Below are positions 35,722-44,573 of a stretch of 53,235 nt of DNA, one piece after another; within the stretch, counting starts at the first letter, position 1; each line of letters begins with the position of its first letter. A model generated the notes under the pieces. The model was not told the DNA's origin. It saw only the letters and a list, made by a program, of their open reading frames with translations, and ran no database searches. This stretch comes from a virus, in the IMG/VR virus record IMGVR_UViG_3300008448_013349, positions 1 through 53,235 of that record, one strand, 5' to 3'. The translations under genes and the position numbers were made by a program.

Positions 35722-36693
35722 CTATTTTATAAATTTTGCCAATTCTGGTTTTCTTTTACTTATTAAAACATCTGTTGCACAATGACAAATGTGCCAAGGG
35801 CACTTTATTGGTTCTTTCGGCCAATTTATTTTATCTAATTCATTAATGTTACCAACGTAAAAACCTAAACAATTACCTCGTTTTATTCCTCCATCAGCAA
35901 AAATGAAAAAAGATTCTAAACCAATATCACACTCCCAACCGAAAAAATCACTAAGTCCTTCATTGATATAATCTACAGCATCACCATTAGCATCAATTGT
36001 ACCATTTTCTAAAATAAAGTTAGATCCAATTTTAGCTGATTCTTTTACTGTTGGTTTAATTGTCATTGTATCAACCCTTGTATCCCCTTTAAACCATTCT
36101 AATTGTTCGTTAGTATAATTTAAGGTTTCTCTATCTTCTTGTTGCCAATCTAAAATTCTTACTGCCTCCATGTTGAAATACTGCATTAGCTCATGGTTTT
36201 TTGTATTATTAAACATTTCAACAGCATGATCCCAATGCTTAGGATCCATCATAATTCTTAATGAACAGTGGCAATTATCAACCGCTGCTTCTATTTTCTC
36301 TAGCACTTTATTTCTATCCCCATATTGTGGATGGTATGAAAAGACGATATAGTTTACATATTTTGATAGTTCTTTGTAATATTCAACATTTCTAGTACCG
36401 TTTGATGTTAAACCAACAGTACTTCCCTTCTCGTGAATCATTTTACATAAATTAAGAAGGAATGGTGACATTGTTGGTTCACCCCCAGCTATTGATACAT
36501 GTATCTTTGGATACCGTTTGAAGATTTCTTCAAAAAATAATTTAACCGCATCCCATTCATAACCGTGGTTAGTTCCAGAGTGTAAATCTGGTACACAATA
36601 ATTACATTTATTTGAACATATTGTGTTTATAACCCAAGTTATCTGAAGGACATCTGGGAAATTATTTACTACTTCTTTTATAGGTACTCTCAT
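35722..36693 (-). CDS. Radical SAM protein with C-terminal Cys cluster
   Basis: A 323-aa protein with TICSNKCNYC (C26, C30, C33), SIAGGEPTMSP as the SAM-contact motif and LTSNGTRN further on. C-terminal CDIGLESFFIFADGGIKRG then CPWHICHC suggests an auxiliary Fe-S site. It is of the MoaA/SPASM type. It lies between an unknown 324-aa protein (TAATG overlap) and the interrupted hydroxylase gene 1 nt away. Peptide or small-molecule modification is likely; substrate unknown. Confidence 0.85.
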   Translation of the reverse strand: MRVPIKEVVNNFPDVLQITWVINTICSNKCNYCVPDLHSGTNHGYEWDAVKLFFEEIFKRYPKIHVSIAGGEPTMSPFLLNLCKMIHEKGSTVGLTSNGTRNVEYYKELSKYVNYIVFSYHPQYGDRNKVLEKIEAAVDNCHCSLRIMMDPKHWDHAVEMFNNTKNHELMQYFNMEAVRILDWQQEDRETLNYTNEQLEWFKGDTRVDTMTIKPTVKESAKIGSNFILENGTIDANGDAVDYINEGLSDFFGWECDIGLESFFIFADGGIKRGNCLGFYVGNINELDKINWPKEPIKCPWHICHCATDVLISKRKPELAKFIK

Positions 36694-37667
36694 TAATCAA
36701 AAATTTCAATTCTTTCGATGCCATTAACTTGTGTGAAAACTTCTCTGTTCCATCTTGTTTTACAACTTTCGTCACCTAGAGCCCAAGCAACAGATGGACC
36801 TGATGGTGTAAACCATTTTGCAATATCTGGTTCAATTTCTTTCATACTATCGTCAATGATAATTCTTCCTAATTTATATCTACCTAAAGATAATTTATGC
36901 ATATTATCAATTGGAACCTTAGCTTGAACATCTGGTGCCAACGTTGTATACCATTCATAAAAACTCTCTCTAATAGTGTTTGTCATATCTGGGCCAAAAT
37001 TCATCCATGTTTCTGGCGCAAATCTAATTTGCGGTCTAACCTCATCACGTGCAATTACCTCCCAATCATTTTCTGGAGCAATTGATAAATAATCCTTTCC
37101 TAATGTATTATAACCACAATAAAGCCCACCCCATTCAAATCTATCTTCTAAAAACAGTTTGTCAACTTCTGTTACTGGTTCATGTAATCCGGCTGGTAAG
37201 AAATCATAAAGACAACTGAAATTTGGGAATTTATGATGTGATCCATGAATTGCTGTTTCAATCATATGGATAAACTCATTTAATGCTAAAAACTTTTCAT
37301 GAAGTTCTTTAGACCATTTCTCAGCTTTTTGAAGTTCCACAATTCTGTCACCATAAACTTCAAACTCTTCATGCAAGTAATTTAAAATAGCGTTATCCAA
37401 TTCTTTAAAGTCAGTAAATGTAGGTAAAACTTTATCATAATTAGCATTTATGAACACAAGAACGTTGTTAATTTGCTCCATCAAATAACCAATATTGTTA
37501 AATTCATTATTTGTGATTCTTGCTTTTATTTCCATTTTATTTCCTAATGACTGCTTTGTCATTTCTATCCATCTATCCACCACTGGATTATTATTGTATA
37601 GATTGTAATGAATGGGTAATAAACCACCGTCTTTTTTAGTCATAACGACTTTTAATACTCGTGCCAT
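36693..37667 (-). CDS. Unknown protein between radical SAM genes
   Basis: A 324-aa soluble protein with no motif I recognise. The centre is helical (ELDNAILNYLHEEFEVYGDR, EKFLALNEFIHMIETAIHG). The C-terminal half holds FEWGGLYCGYNTLGKDYLS and RYKLGRIIIDDSMKEIEPD. It is wedged between two radical SAM genes with 1-nt and 16-nt overlaps, so it is likely their partner or substrate-binding protein. His-rich GSHHKF could bind metal. The function is not assigned. Confidence 0.6.
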   Translation of the reverse strand: MARVLKVVMTKKDGGLLPIHYNLYNNNPVVDRWIEMTKQSLGNKMEIKARITNNEFNNIGYLMEQINNVLVFINANYDKVLPTFTDFKELDNAILNYLHEEFEVYGDRIVELQKAEKWSKELHEKFLALNEFIHMIETAIHGSHHKFPNFSCLYDFLPAGLHEPVTEVDKLFLEDRFEWGGLYCGYNTLGKDYLSIAPENDWEVIARDEVRPQIRFAPETWMNFGPDMTNTIRESFYEWYTTLAPDVQAKVPIDNMHKLSLGRYKLGRIIIDDSMKEIEPDIAKWFTPSGPSVAWALGDESCKTRWNREVFTQVNGIERIEIFD

Positions 37668-38929
37668 AATTGTAATAATTCTTTAAAGGTTTCTTTATGA
37701 TTTAAATTTCTGTATAAATCCATTTTTATAAGATACTCGTCAAATTGATCTAAAAATGATGAGTTGTCTTCAGAGTTCATTAAATTAACCATTTGTAGAA
37801 AATTGGAAACATTCAATGTGTCTTTTTTTGCTTCTACGTAATCTGTTAATTTCTTTGTTATATGGTCCTTTACCTTTTGTGGTAATATTTTGGTGGACAA
37901 ATAATTTGGCCCCCATAAAACACCTGTATGAAATATAGGATCATGTTTTCTATGTACTATGATTTTTTTATAGTTCTGTTGCTCCAACCAATCAGCAAAT
38001 TCAGGTAAATAAAAAATGTTTAATGCTTGGACAGTATATAAAATTTTAAAGGACATATTTTCAGATGAGTTATCATCATACATTCTTAAATTTTTTTCTA
38101 TGATCGAAAATTTAGACGGGTATCTAACATATTCAGTAACTTTATCAATACCATCTATTGAAATAAACAATTCAACTTTCTTGAAGTGTTTCCACAGTTC
38201 CATTAGTTCCGTGTCATATATTGTTCCGTTTGTATGATAGTTAACCTGTATGTTTTTCGCATAACCTCTTTTAACCATCTCTTTAATAATCTCTTTGTGC
38301 TCTTTTATAAGTAATGGTTCTCCGCCAGCAAAAATCATTAAACGCATGCTACCGCAGCTTTCATAAAAGTCTTCGAGGAATTCTTTTCTTTTATACCATT
38401 CAAATTTAGTGATATCTAATTGAGATTTATGTTTCCAGTCCCACTTAGCATTTGTTTCTAGTTCATTAGCAAGTTTCTTTGCTTCATTAAACCATTTAGA
38501 GCTATCTGTTGGTCTACACATAACACAAGCTAAATTACATGTGTTACCTAATCTAAAATCTAAGGTGTATAGTTCATTCTCTATTGTACCATCATCATGT
38601 GTATTTTGAACTAACTCATCAACAAATTCTTTTGTTAAAAGTAAATCCCATAGATGGTTTTCGTTCATTCTGTGACTTTTAACGCCAACACTCTCTTCTC
38701 TCCAACAAACGGAACATCCCTGAAATTTTTCACCATTCAATAAAGACAATCTAGCTTTTTTAAAGTATTCACTATTTTTAACCTCATTGATGGTATTGTG
38801 GTTTAGGTTTAACCCACTATCTGGTTGCGCAACACAACATAGTAATGCTGTACCATCAGTATACGTTGCTGTATGTATCCATGGCAGCACACAGAAGGTT
38901 TCACTTTTATTTCTATCTTTATTTTGCAT
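37652..38929 (-). CDS. Twitch-domain radical SAM protein 1
   Basis: A 425-aa protein. The N-terminal twitch-like domain has FCVLPWIHTATYTDG with Cys13, Cys31-32 (LLCCV), then C72-x2-C75. The radical SAM motif C131NLAC135VMC138 and IFAGGEPLLIKEH follow. IDGIDKVTEYVRYP is the conserved second-half motif of this group. The layout matches the N-terminal-twitch radical SAM family (N_Twi_rSAM) known from phages and bacteria, of unknown substrate. It overlaps both neighbouring genes by 11-16 nt. Confidence 0.85.
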   Translation of the reverse strand: MQNKDRNKSETFCVLPWIHTATYTDGTALLCCVAQPDSGLNLNHNTINEVKNSEYFKKARLSLLNGEKFQGCSVCWREESVGVKSHRMNENHLWDLLLTKEFVDELVQNTHDDGTIENELYTLDFRLGNTCNLACVMCRPTDSSKWFNEAKKLANELETNAKWDWKHKSQLDITKFEWYKRKEFLEDFYESCGSMRLMIFAGGEPLLIKEHKEIIKEMVKRGYAKNIQVNYHTNGTIYDTELMELWKHFKKVELFISIDGIDKVTEYVRYPSKFSIIEKNLRMYDDNSSENMSFKILYTVQALNIFYLPEFADWLEQQNYKKIIVHRKHDPIFHTGVLWGPNYLSTKILPQKVKDHITKKLTDYVEAKKDTLNVSNFLQMVNLMNSEDNSSFLDQFDEYLIKMDLYRNLNHKETFKELLQLWHEY

Positions 38930-40232
38930 AGTGTGCTTTTAAATGTTCATTTAATTCGGTACACGCATCTTCAAATGTTTGTTTTCTATTGGCATCTAAT
39001 ATTTTGGTGTACGATTTGAAATTCTCCAGGTAAAGATCTGATCCAGGAATTCGTTCTTCTTTCAATAAATTAAGTATTGCGTAGGTGCTATTTTTGGTCA
39101 TCTCGTGACCTTCAACTTTTTCTTTATTGTTATTAATGTAATTATTAAGTTTATTCCACGCTGCTTCTTTAATTTCTGTTGGTAATATCTTAATATCCAA
39201 ATATCTTGGATGTGTATCAATTAAGAAATCAATAAAGATTTTTCTTTCAAACCTTTCGCTTACGTCCGCAACATAATCTATAATCTTATCCAAATCAAAT
39301 ATATTATAGATTTGAACCACGGGAGAAACACCAAGGTTGATGTTTTTCATGCTTGCTAACTTTTCAAAATTTTGGCTAATCTTATGCCAATGCGATGGGT
39401 ATCTGATATAGTCATTCATACTACCAAACCCATCTAAGCTTGCGTTGATATCTACTCTATCAAACTTGGATAGTACGTTTGTAAATTTCTCAGTTAGATT
39501 TGAACAGTTTGTATTAAAAAACATCACAATGTCTTTGCGACCTCTTTCAATACATTTTTCCATGAAGTAATAATTGTTTTCAATCAATGTGGGTTCGCCT
39601 CCGGTCATATAAACCTTTTTTAAAGTAGGGATCATTGCTTCAACTTGGTCCCATAACATATCACTTTCAAACCAAGTTTCTTGGTTCTTTAAATGAACCG
39701 GGCTTCCACCATATTCAGAAGAATAAACTCGTTTATATTCAGGATCTTTTTCCCATAGATCAAAGTGTTCTTTTGCAATTGCACTTGAACTATATGGGTT
39801 ACACATCCTACATCTGAAATTACAAAGGTTACCTAATCTAAGGTCTAGGTAAACTGGATTTGATTCTATCACCCCGTCTTTCTCCATCGCCTCTTTAACC
39901 AGTGCGTCCATTTTATCCGCCCCTATTCTCCATATCCATTCTCTGGTCATCATATCTCTATAACCTTCTCTACCGATCTTATTTTGGAGATCGCATTTCA
40001 TACAAGCGTCCACTTGTTCCCCAGCGATCATTTTTTTTCTAACGTCCCTTACGGTATCCGAATTCCACGCATCTAGCAAGGTAGCTGTTGTTGCGTGTAG
40101 TGTTTTACCATCTGTTTTTAGATCTGTATTTTGGGCACCACCTTCAGCTATACAGCAATACTTAAATTTACCGTCGCTGTTGACCATTGTACTAACAAAT
40201 GGCATGGCGCAGAATGTTTTTGAATGTTTCAT
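38919..40232 (-). CDS. Twitch-domain radical SAM protein 2
   Basis: A 437-aa protein from the ATG at 40232 (MKHSKTFCAMPFVS). A TTG 39 nt further up would add a non-conserved stretch. Twitch Cys are C8, C26/27 and C77-x2-C80. The radical SAM motif is C137NFRC141RMC144, then VYMTGGEPTLIENN and ASLDGFGSMNDYIRYP. It is a clear paralogue of the next gene and of the one near 44 kb. After the start the chain is continuous down to the hydroxylase region, so it may lead an operon of radical SAM genes. Confidence 0.86.
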   Translation of the reverse strand: MKHSKTFCAMPFVSTMVNSDGKFKYCCIAEGGAQNTDLKTDGKTLHATTATLLDAWNSDTVRDVRKKMIAGEQVDACMKCDLQNKIGREGYRDMMTREWIWRIGADKMDALVKEAMEKDGVIESNPVYLDLRLGNLCNFRCRMCNPYSSSAIAKEHFDLWEKDPEYKRVYSSEYGGSPVHLKNQETWFESDMLWDQVEAMIPTLKKVYMTGGEPTLIENNYYFMEKCIERGRKDIVMFFNTNCSNLTEKFTNVLSKFDRVDINASLDGFGSMNDYIRYPSHWHKISQNFEKLASMKNINLGVSPVVQIYNIFDLDKIIDYVADVSERFERKIFIDFLIDTHPRYLDIKILPTEIKEAAWNKLNNYINNNKEKVEGHEMTKNSTYAILNLLKEERIPGSDLYLENFKSYTKILDANRKQTFEDACTELNEHLKAHYAK

Positions 40233-40275
40233 GTGTATCTTAAATATATATATTTTATTCGATAAAGTCAACTTT

Positions 40276-41133
40276 TTAAAACATGATTTTACTCATGTAG
40301 GAGGGGTAAAAACCAAAGTTTTTTATAACAAAATCATAAACCAATGGAGCCTCGGTTTTTAACTCTTCAGCTATCTTTTTTCTATTTGCTAGTTCATACC
40401 TAAAACCGGTATAATGGTGACATTTACCAGTATATAAATCCTCCCAACAATAGTAAGGTTCAACATCATATTTTGTTAATTGACCACTAAATAAAAATTG
40501 CTCGAGAAACATTGTCATTAATGGTAATTGATTTAAAAATTTGACATTTTTAATGTAGAAATCAGATATTTTGATATACGATTCTTTTATAATATCTAAT
40601 CTCTTTCCACCATAAATTGACATGTTTATTGAATACTCTTTATTTACATTTTTTAATACCTCTATATCGCCCCCAAGTTCTTTAACCACACTATCATATG
40701 TGGGTAAATAGGTATTCATATATGCACTCTCTTTTGTAAATTCTTTAAATGAAAAAACAAGATCTTTTGTTTTAATTTCATCTAAAAAGTCTTTATCATA
40801 TATTATAAAATCATGATCTATCATTATAAATGGTACATTTTGTTCGGCGGCCACAAAAATTTTATAAATACTATTTTTGTGACAAAATTCATAGGCTTGA
40901 TTTGATAGGTAATTTTCTATATTTGGCACCTCTGTGTATTCATCAAATAGATTGATGTCTTTAAAGTATCCTAAGAACTCTTCGGTTGAATAAAATATGA
41001 TTTTATCTTCTGGTGTTGTTATCTGTTTAAGTTTAACAACACTCAATAATAGTAATATAACATCAATTAAATAAAACTCAGAATCTAATTTCTTGTCATC
41101 ATTTTTCGGCACATATGTATATATAAAGTTCAT
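40276..41133 (-). CDS. Glycosyltransferase-like protein (DUF6734-type)
   Basis: A 285-aa protein. MNFIYTYVPKNDD begins a GT-A fold. PFIMIDHDFIIYDKDFLD holds a DxD at the position used by such enzymes. EYSINMSIYGGKR, then PLMTMFLEQFLF and CHHYTGFRYELAN resemble the acceptor-side motifs. It is related in plan to the protein at 26.3 kb. A 43-nt gap separates it from the next gene. Its ATG overlaps the upstream stop by 1 nt. Confidence 0.62.
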   Translation of the reverse strand: MNFIYTYVPKNDDKKLDSEFYLIDVILLLLSVVKLKQITTPEDKIIFYSTEEFLGYFKDINLFDEYTEVPNIENYLSNQAYEFCHKNSIYKIFVAAEQNVPFIMIDHDFIIYDKDFLDEIKTKDLVFSFKEFTKESAYMNTYLPTYDSVVKELGGDIEVLKNVNKEYSINMSIYGGKRLDIIKESYIKISDFYIKNVKFLNQLPLMTMFLEQFLFSGQLTKYDVEPYYCWEDLYTGKCHHYTGFRYELANRKKIAEELKTEAPLVYDFVIKNFGFYPSYMSKIMF

Positions 41134-42485
41134 TAGTTTATTAATTTATTAAAAAATGATTTTGTTGATTTATCTTCCATTAACATGTTAAAGTTGTGAA
41201 TCAACGTTTCTTCCATTTCTGTTAATGTTCTTTTTATTTTATCCGAATCCCATTCTGAAATGTCTTCTAGAACTTCTATTATTTTTTCAAATCTGCTTTG
41301 ATATTTTAACTCGTCATAGCTCTCGTCCCACCATTTATCAAACGTCTTAAACCCATATTCTTTTAGTTTTTTTAAACTGTTTCTGTTACCCACTAAAATA
41401 AATGGTTGCAATGAGAATATTGGTTTTATAATTTTTTCCGAGAAAAATATCAAATTTTCACTGGTGATTGTTTCTGTAACAACATTACAAAAAGTCTTAT
41501 GATGCACGTCCAAGTTAATTCGCACAGATTGTTCTTGTTCCATGGATTCTGTGTCATATAGATAATCTTTATTTGGGTCTAAATTATCTACAAACTCATA
41601 TAGTCTTTCATGACCGTGTTTATAATTTTTATCTATAAATCTTCTAACAGCTTCTCTATGGTTCTGCCCGTTGATCATATTTTGATTACCTAATGTCACT
41701 ATTGTTTTGTCTTTTAATTTTTTGTTTGTTATTATTTCAGCAAACAATGCGACCCTGTGATCATGTGGTTTTCTATTGAAGCATAAGAAGTGTTTTTCTT
41801 TTGGTGTGGCTCTAAGCTTATGTAAATTTTCTACTAAAATATTCTCATACAAGTGTTTTGAACTTTCTTTATGAAAATTTTCTTTAAAAAACCATAACCT
41901 ATGGAAAAAATAATTGAATTCAATTATCTTAAAATTATCAATTATGATTTTTTCTTTAACATATTCATCTTTTACCTCTGGTGCGATTAGATTAGATGAA
42001 ACGAAAATAAAGTTATTGTTATTAAGTTCGTTTTTAGATGAAAAATTAGATAACCATTCATAACAGTGTTGATACATGAACCAGGGTTCGGTTATGTAAA
42101 AAATCACAAACTTACACTTACCTTGTTTTATCTGGTTTTTTACTTTAGGTGGTATATCTAAGTTAATGTCTTTATCAAAAATATCATTATTCCATATTAA
42201 TATTGAATATAAAAAATCTAAATTATTATCGATGTAATAATCAACGGTGTTTATATCAATTTTATAAAGATCTGTATTTAAATTCGAAAAAATACTTTTA
42301 CCGTTTAGAAAAATAAAATCATCTTTATGTATTTGATCAATTTGCGCCGGGAAGCCACCATATTTTTTATTGTATGGCTCAATATCAAATCCATATACGT
42401 CTTTAGAAAACATATTTGGGTATGGTACTAAGAATTGATTGTCTTCACCAACTACAAGGGGGCTATCAAAACCAAAATTAATCAT
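41133..42485 (-). CDS. GT-B-type glycosyltransferase-like protein
   Basis: A 450-aa protein. The N-terminal half is unassigned (MINFGFDSPLVVGEDNQF). KEKHFLCFNRKPHDHRVALF and then FFSEKIIKPIFSLQPFILVG-N plus GFKTFDKWWDESYDE form the EK..kP....PFI...GF.TF...dESYD signature of fucosyltransferase/exostosin-like GT-B enzymes. An addition of deoxyhexose or other sugar to a glycan is the family role. It has 1-nt and 4-nt overlaps with its neighbours. Confidence 0.68.
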   Translation of the reverse strand: MINFGFDSPLVVGEDNQFLVPYPNMFSKDVYGFDIEPYNKKYGGFPAQIDQIHKDDFIFLNGKSIFSNLNTDLYKIDINTVDYYIDNNLDFLYSILIWNNDIFDKDINLDIPPKVKNQIKQGKCKFVIFYITEPWFMYQHCYEWLSNFSSKNELNNNNFIFVSSNLIAPEVKDEYVKEKIIIDNFKIIEFNYFFHRLWFFKENFHKESSKHLYENILVENLHKLRATPKEKHFLCFNRKPHDHRVALFAEIITNKKLKDKTIVTLGNQNMINGQNHREAVRRFIDKNYKHGHERLYEFVDNLDPNKDYLYDTESMEQEQSVRINLDVHHKTFCNVVTETITSENLIFFSEKIIKPIFSLQPFILVGNRNSLKKLKEYGFKTFDKWWDESYDELKYQSRFEKIIEVLEDISEWDSDKIKRTLTEMEETLIHNFNMLMEDKSTKSFFNKLIN

Positions 42486-43177
42486 AGAATATACTCTTTT
42501 GGTACAAGTTCACAAAAATTAAAATTAGATGATTCATCAAAAACATCTTTTCTTACATTGAGTGTCTCAAAATCGTAGTAACATAAAACGTTTTTATCCT
42601 TCTTATTTATTGTCTTCAACTTTTTAATATTTGTTTCGTTTTTGATTATTGAAAATAAAGAAATCTCTACTTGAGAGAAACATCTATCTTTTGGGTCCGC
42701 TGCACCTGGATTCAAAGCACCTAAAAAAAATGGTGAATTTTTGTATTCATCGATAAAATCACCATTACATTTATAGTACTTAACCAACTTGTCATTTACA
42801 TATATCATAATAATATTATCAATTTTAGTGAATATAAAATTAATCCCACTATCAATTGTGTCAGAATTAATTTTTTCAAAAATCATACAGTTAAACTCTA
42901 CAGGATCTTTTTTTGTTCTGAATTCAAAAACTAACGAATCTATATCACTATCAAAATTTAACCCAAAATTTTGTCCGGATTTCCCGAAAATACCGGCTTT
43001 AGTGTCCTTGATAAATTCTTTTTTTATTCTAAAATTACATAGAATAGCAAAATTATCTCTAAATAAAATATTTTGTAGATCGATATTGTCTCGCTTAGCA
43101 ATATCGGTCTCACTATCAAATTTATTTATATCCCATTTGTATTTTATCCAATATGGTTTTTTATACTCTATGACCAT
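42482..43177 (-). CDS. LamG-like (concanavalin fold) protein
   Basis: A 231-aa protein if the ATG at 43177 is used; a TTG three codons upstream is also possible. Alternating beta-strands include FAILCNFRIKKEF, LVFEFRTKKD, IIMIYVNDKLVKYY and CFSQVEISLFSII, followed by LCYYDFETLN. This is the LamG-like pattern (ligand-binding sandwich with the ..i.vNd.lv.. hairpin). No catalytic motif. It probably binds a glycan, and the two GT7 proteins 1-3 kb upstream contain the same fold. Confidence 0.5.
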   Translation of the reverse strand: MVIEYKKPYWIKYKWDINKFDSETDIAKRDNIDLQNILFRDNFAILCNFRIKKEFIKDTKAGIFGKSGQNFGLNFDSDIDSLVFEFRTKKDPVEFNCMIFEKINSDTIDSGINFIFTKIDNIIMIYVNDKLVKYYKCNGDFIDEYKNSPFFLGALNPGAADPKDRCFSQVEISLFSIIKNETNIKKLKTINKKDKNVLCYYDFETLNVRKDVFDESSNFNFCELVPKEYIL

Positions 43178-44573
43178 GTTTTTCAATAAATTTTTCTAAT
43201 TCTGGGAAATAGTCTAAGCAATTCATACCCCTCCTTATTTCATATTCGGTAATAAATTTATTAAAGTTCTTTATGTCCGTATAGTGTTGTGTATTTTTAT
43301 CAACCCCTTTAATAAAGTATTCTTTTAACCTTGTTATTTTTTCAATTTCTTTTAGCGAAAACCCAACATCTTCAATAGATTGAGGTTGGTAAAAATTCAG
43401 GCTTCTGTAACTAGAATTAAATAACATAAATTTTTCAAGCTCAATAAATCTATTAATATCAATAAAATCAATTAATAATTTGAAACTTAAAAAAGATGGG
43501 TATCTTAAATATGATGTATCTAAGATGATCGGAGAATTCCAATACCTCTCTGTGTTAAAATGTTTAATTTTTAAATCTGATATTGTTTTAACCAACCTAT
43601 CATAAGAAAAAATACTGAATATGTTAAATGTGGACATTACAACAACTGTAACCTTGGGTAACTTTTCTAAAATCTTATCAATATTAGAAAATAATTTATC
43701 AAAATTTAATCCGTGTCTAATGTACTCAGCTTGTTTACCATACGTGTCACATGATGTATATATTATACATTCTTTTACTCGTTCTTCCTCAATAATTCTA
43801 TCAAGATTTTCTATTAGCTTATCAATTAGCCCATCTTCAACACCTAGATTGCTGTTGATAGATAATTTTAAGTTTTTATTTGGGGATTCTTTTGATAAAA
43901 TATCATTTAATAAAGCCCAGAAATCTTTTGATAATAACGGCTCTCCTCCGGTAATTCTAAACGTATCTAAGTTTGAATATAGTTTTGGCCACCACTCCCA
44001 AAAAGCGTCAACATAAGGGTTTTGATCTGAATGTTTGTACGGCTTAGTTTTATTTTTTTCGATTTCCGTTAAACCGTTATATTCTGTTGATTGTAATTTG
44101 TACCCACCATACTTATTTACCTCTTCCATCCATTTTGACGAATATATTGGGCCGCAATAAGCACACTTAAAATTACAGATATTGGAAAAACTAACTTCAA
44201 CATATTTTGGCATATAGTTCTCCCTCCAATGCATATCAGTAATCTCTTTAAAATATGGTTCTGACCATGGCTCTGATGATTTAAAAATCCTATCTGAAAA
44301 GGAATCCGAATTATCTTCTATATTCCAGCAATATTGACATTCGCTTGGTCGTTTACCCTCAAGCATCTCTTTTCTGGCTTGTTTTTTTTGCGTGCTGTTG
44401 TGTAGTGCTGTAGGATCTCTTTTAATTTCAGCTAAACTTACTTTATGGGGCGCAGGGTGATGACATGAATGTGTCATTCCATTATGCAGGTGCATAGTAA
44501 CTTGAGTCCATTTGGCTAAACAGAACCCACACCCAATAGCATTAAGCTTTATTTTAGTTTCCTCGAACCCCAT
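43161..44573 (-). CDS. Twitch-domain radical SAM protein 3
   Basis: A 470-aa protein. The N-terminal twitch part has C15-x2-C18, HSC37HHP and C79-x2-C82. The radical SAM motif is C133NFKC137AYC140, then FRITGGEPLLSKDF and IYTSCDTYGKQAEYIRHG. The C-terminus ends with FPELEKFIEKHG. It is longer at the C-terminus than its two paralogues. It is coupled to the GT7-LamG gene by TAATG, so its substrate may be glycan-linked, but that is only context. Confidence 0.85.
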   Translation of the reverse strand: MGFEETKIKLNAIGCGFCLAKWTQVTMHLHNGMTHSCHHPAPHKVSLAEIKRDPTALHNSTQKKQARKEMLEGKRPSECQYCWNIEDNSDSFSDRIFKSSEPWSEPYFKEITDMHWRENYMPKYVEVSFSNICNFKCAYCGPIYSSKWMEEVNKYGGYKLQSTEYNGLTEIEKNKTKPYKHSDQNPYVDAFWEWWPKLYSNLDTFRITGGEPLLSKDFWALLNDILSKESPNKNLKLSINSNLGVEDGLIDKLIENLDRIIEEERVKECIIYTSCDTYGKQAEYIRHGLNFDKLFSNIDKILEKLPKVTVVVMSTFNIFSIFSYDRLVKTISDLKIKHFNTERYWNSPIILDTSYLRYPSFLSFKLLIDFIDINRFIELEKFMLFNSSYRSLNFYQPQSIEDVGFSLKEIEKITRLKEYFIKGVDKNTQHYTDIKNFNKFITEYEIRRGMNCLDYFPELEKFIEKHGHRV

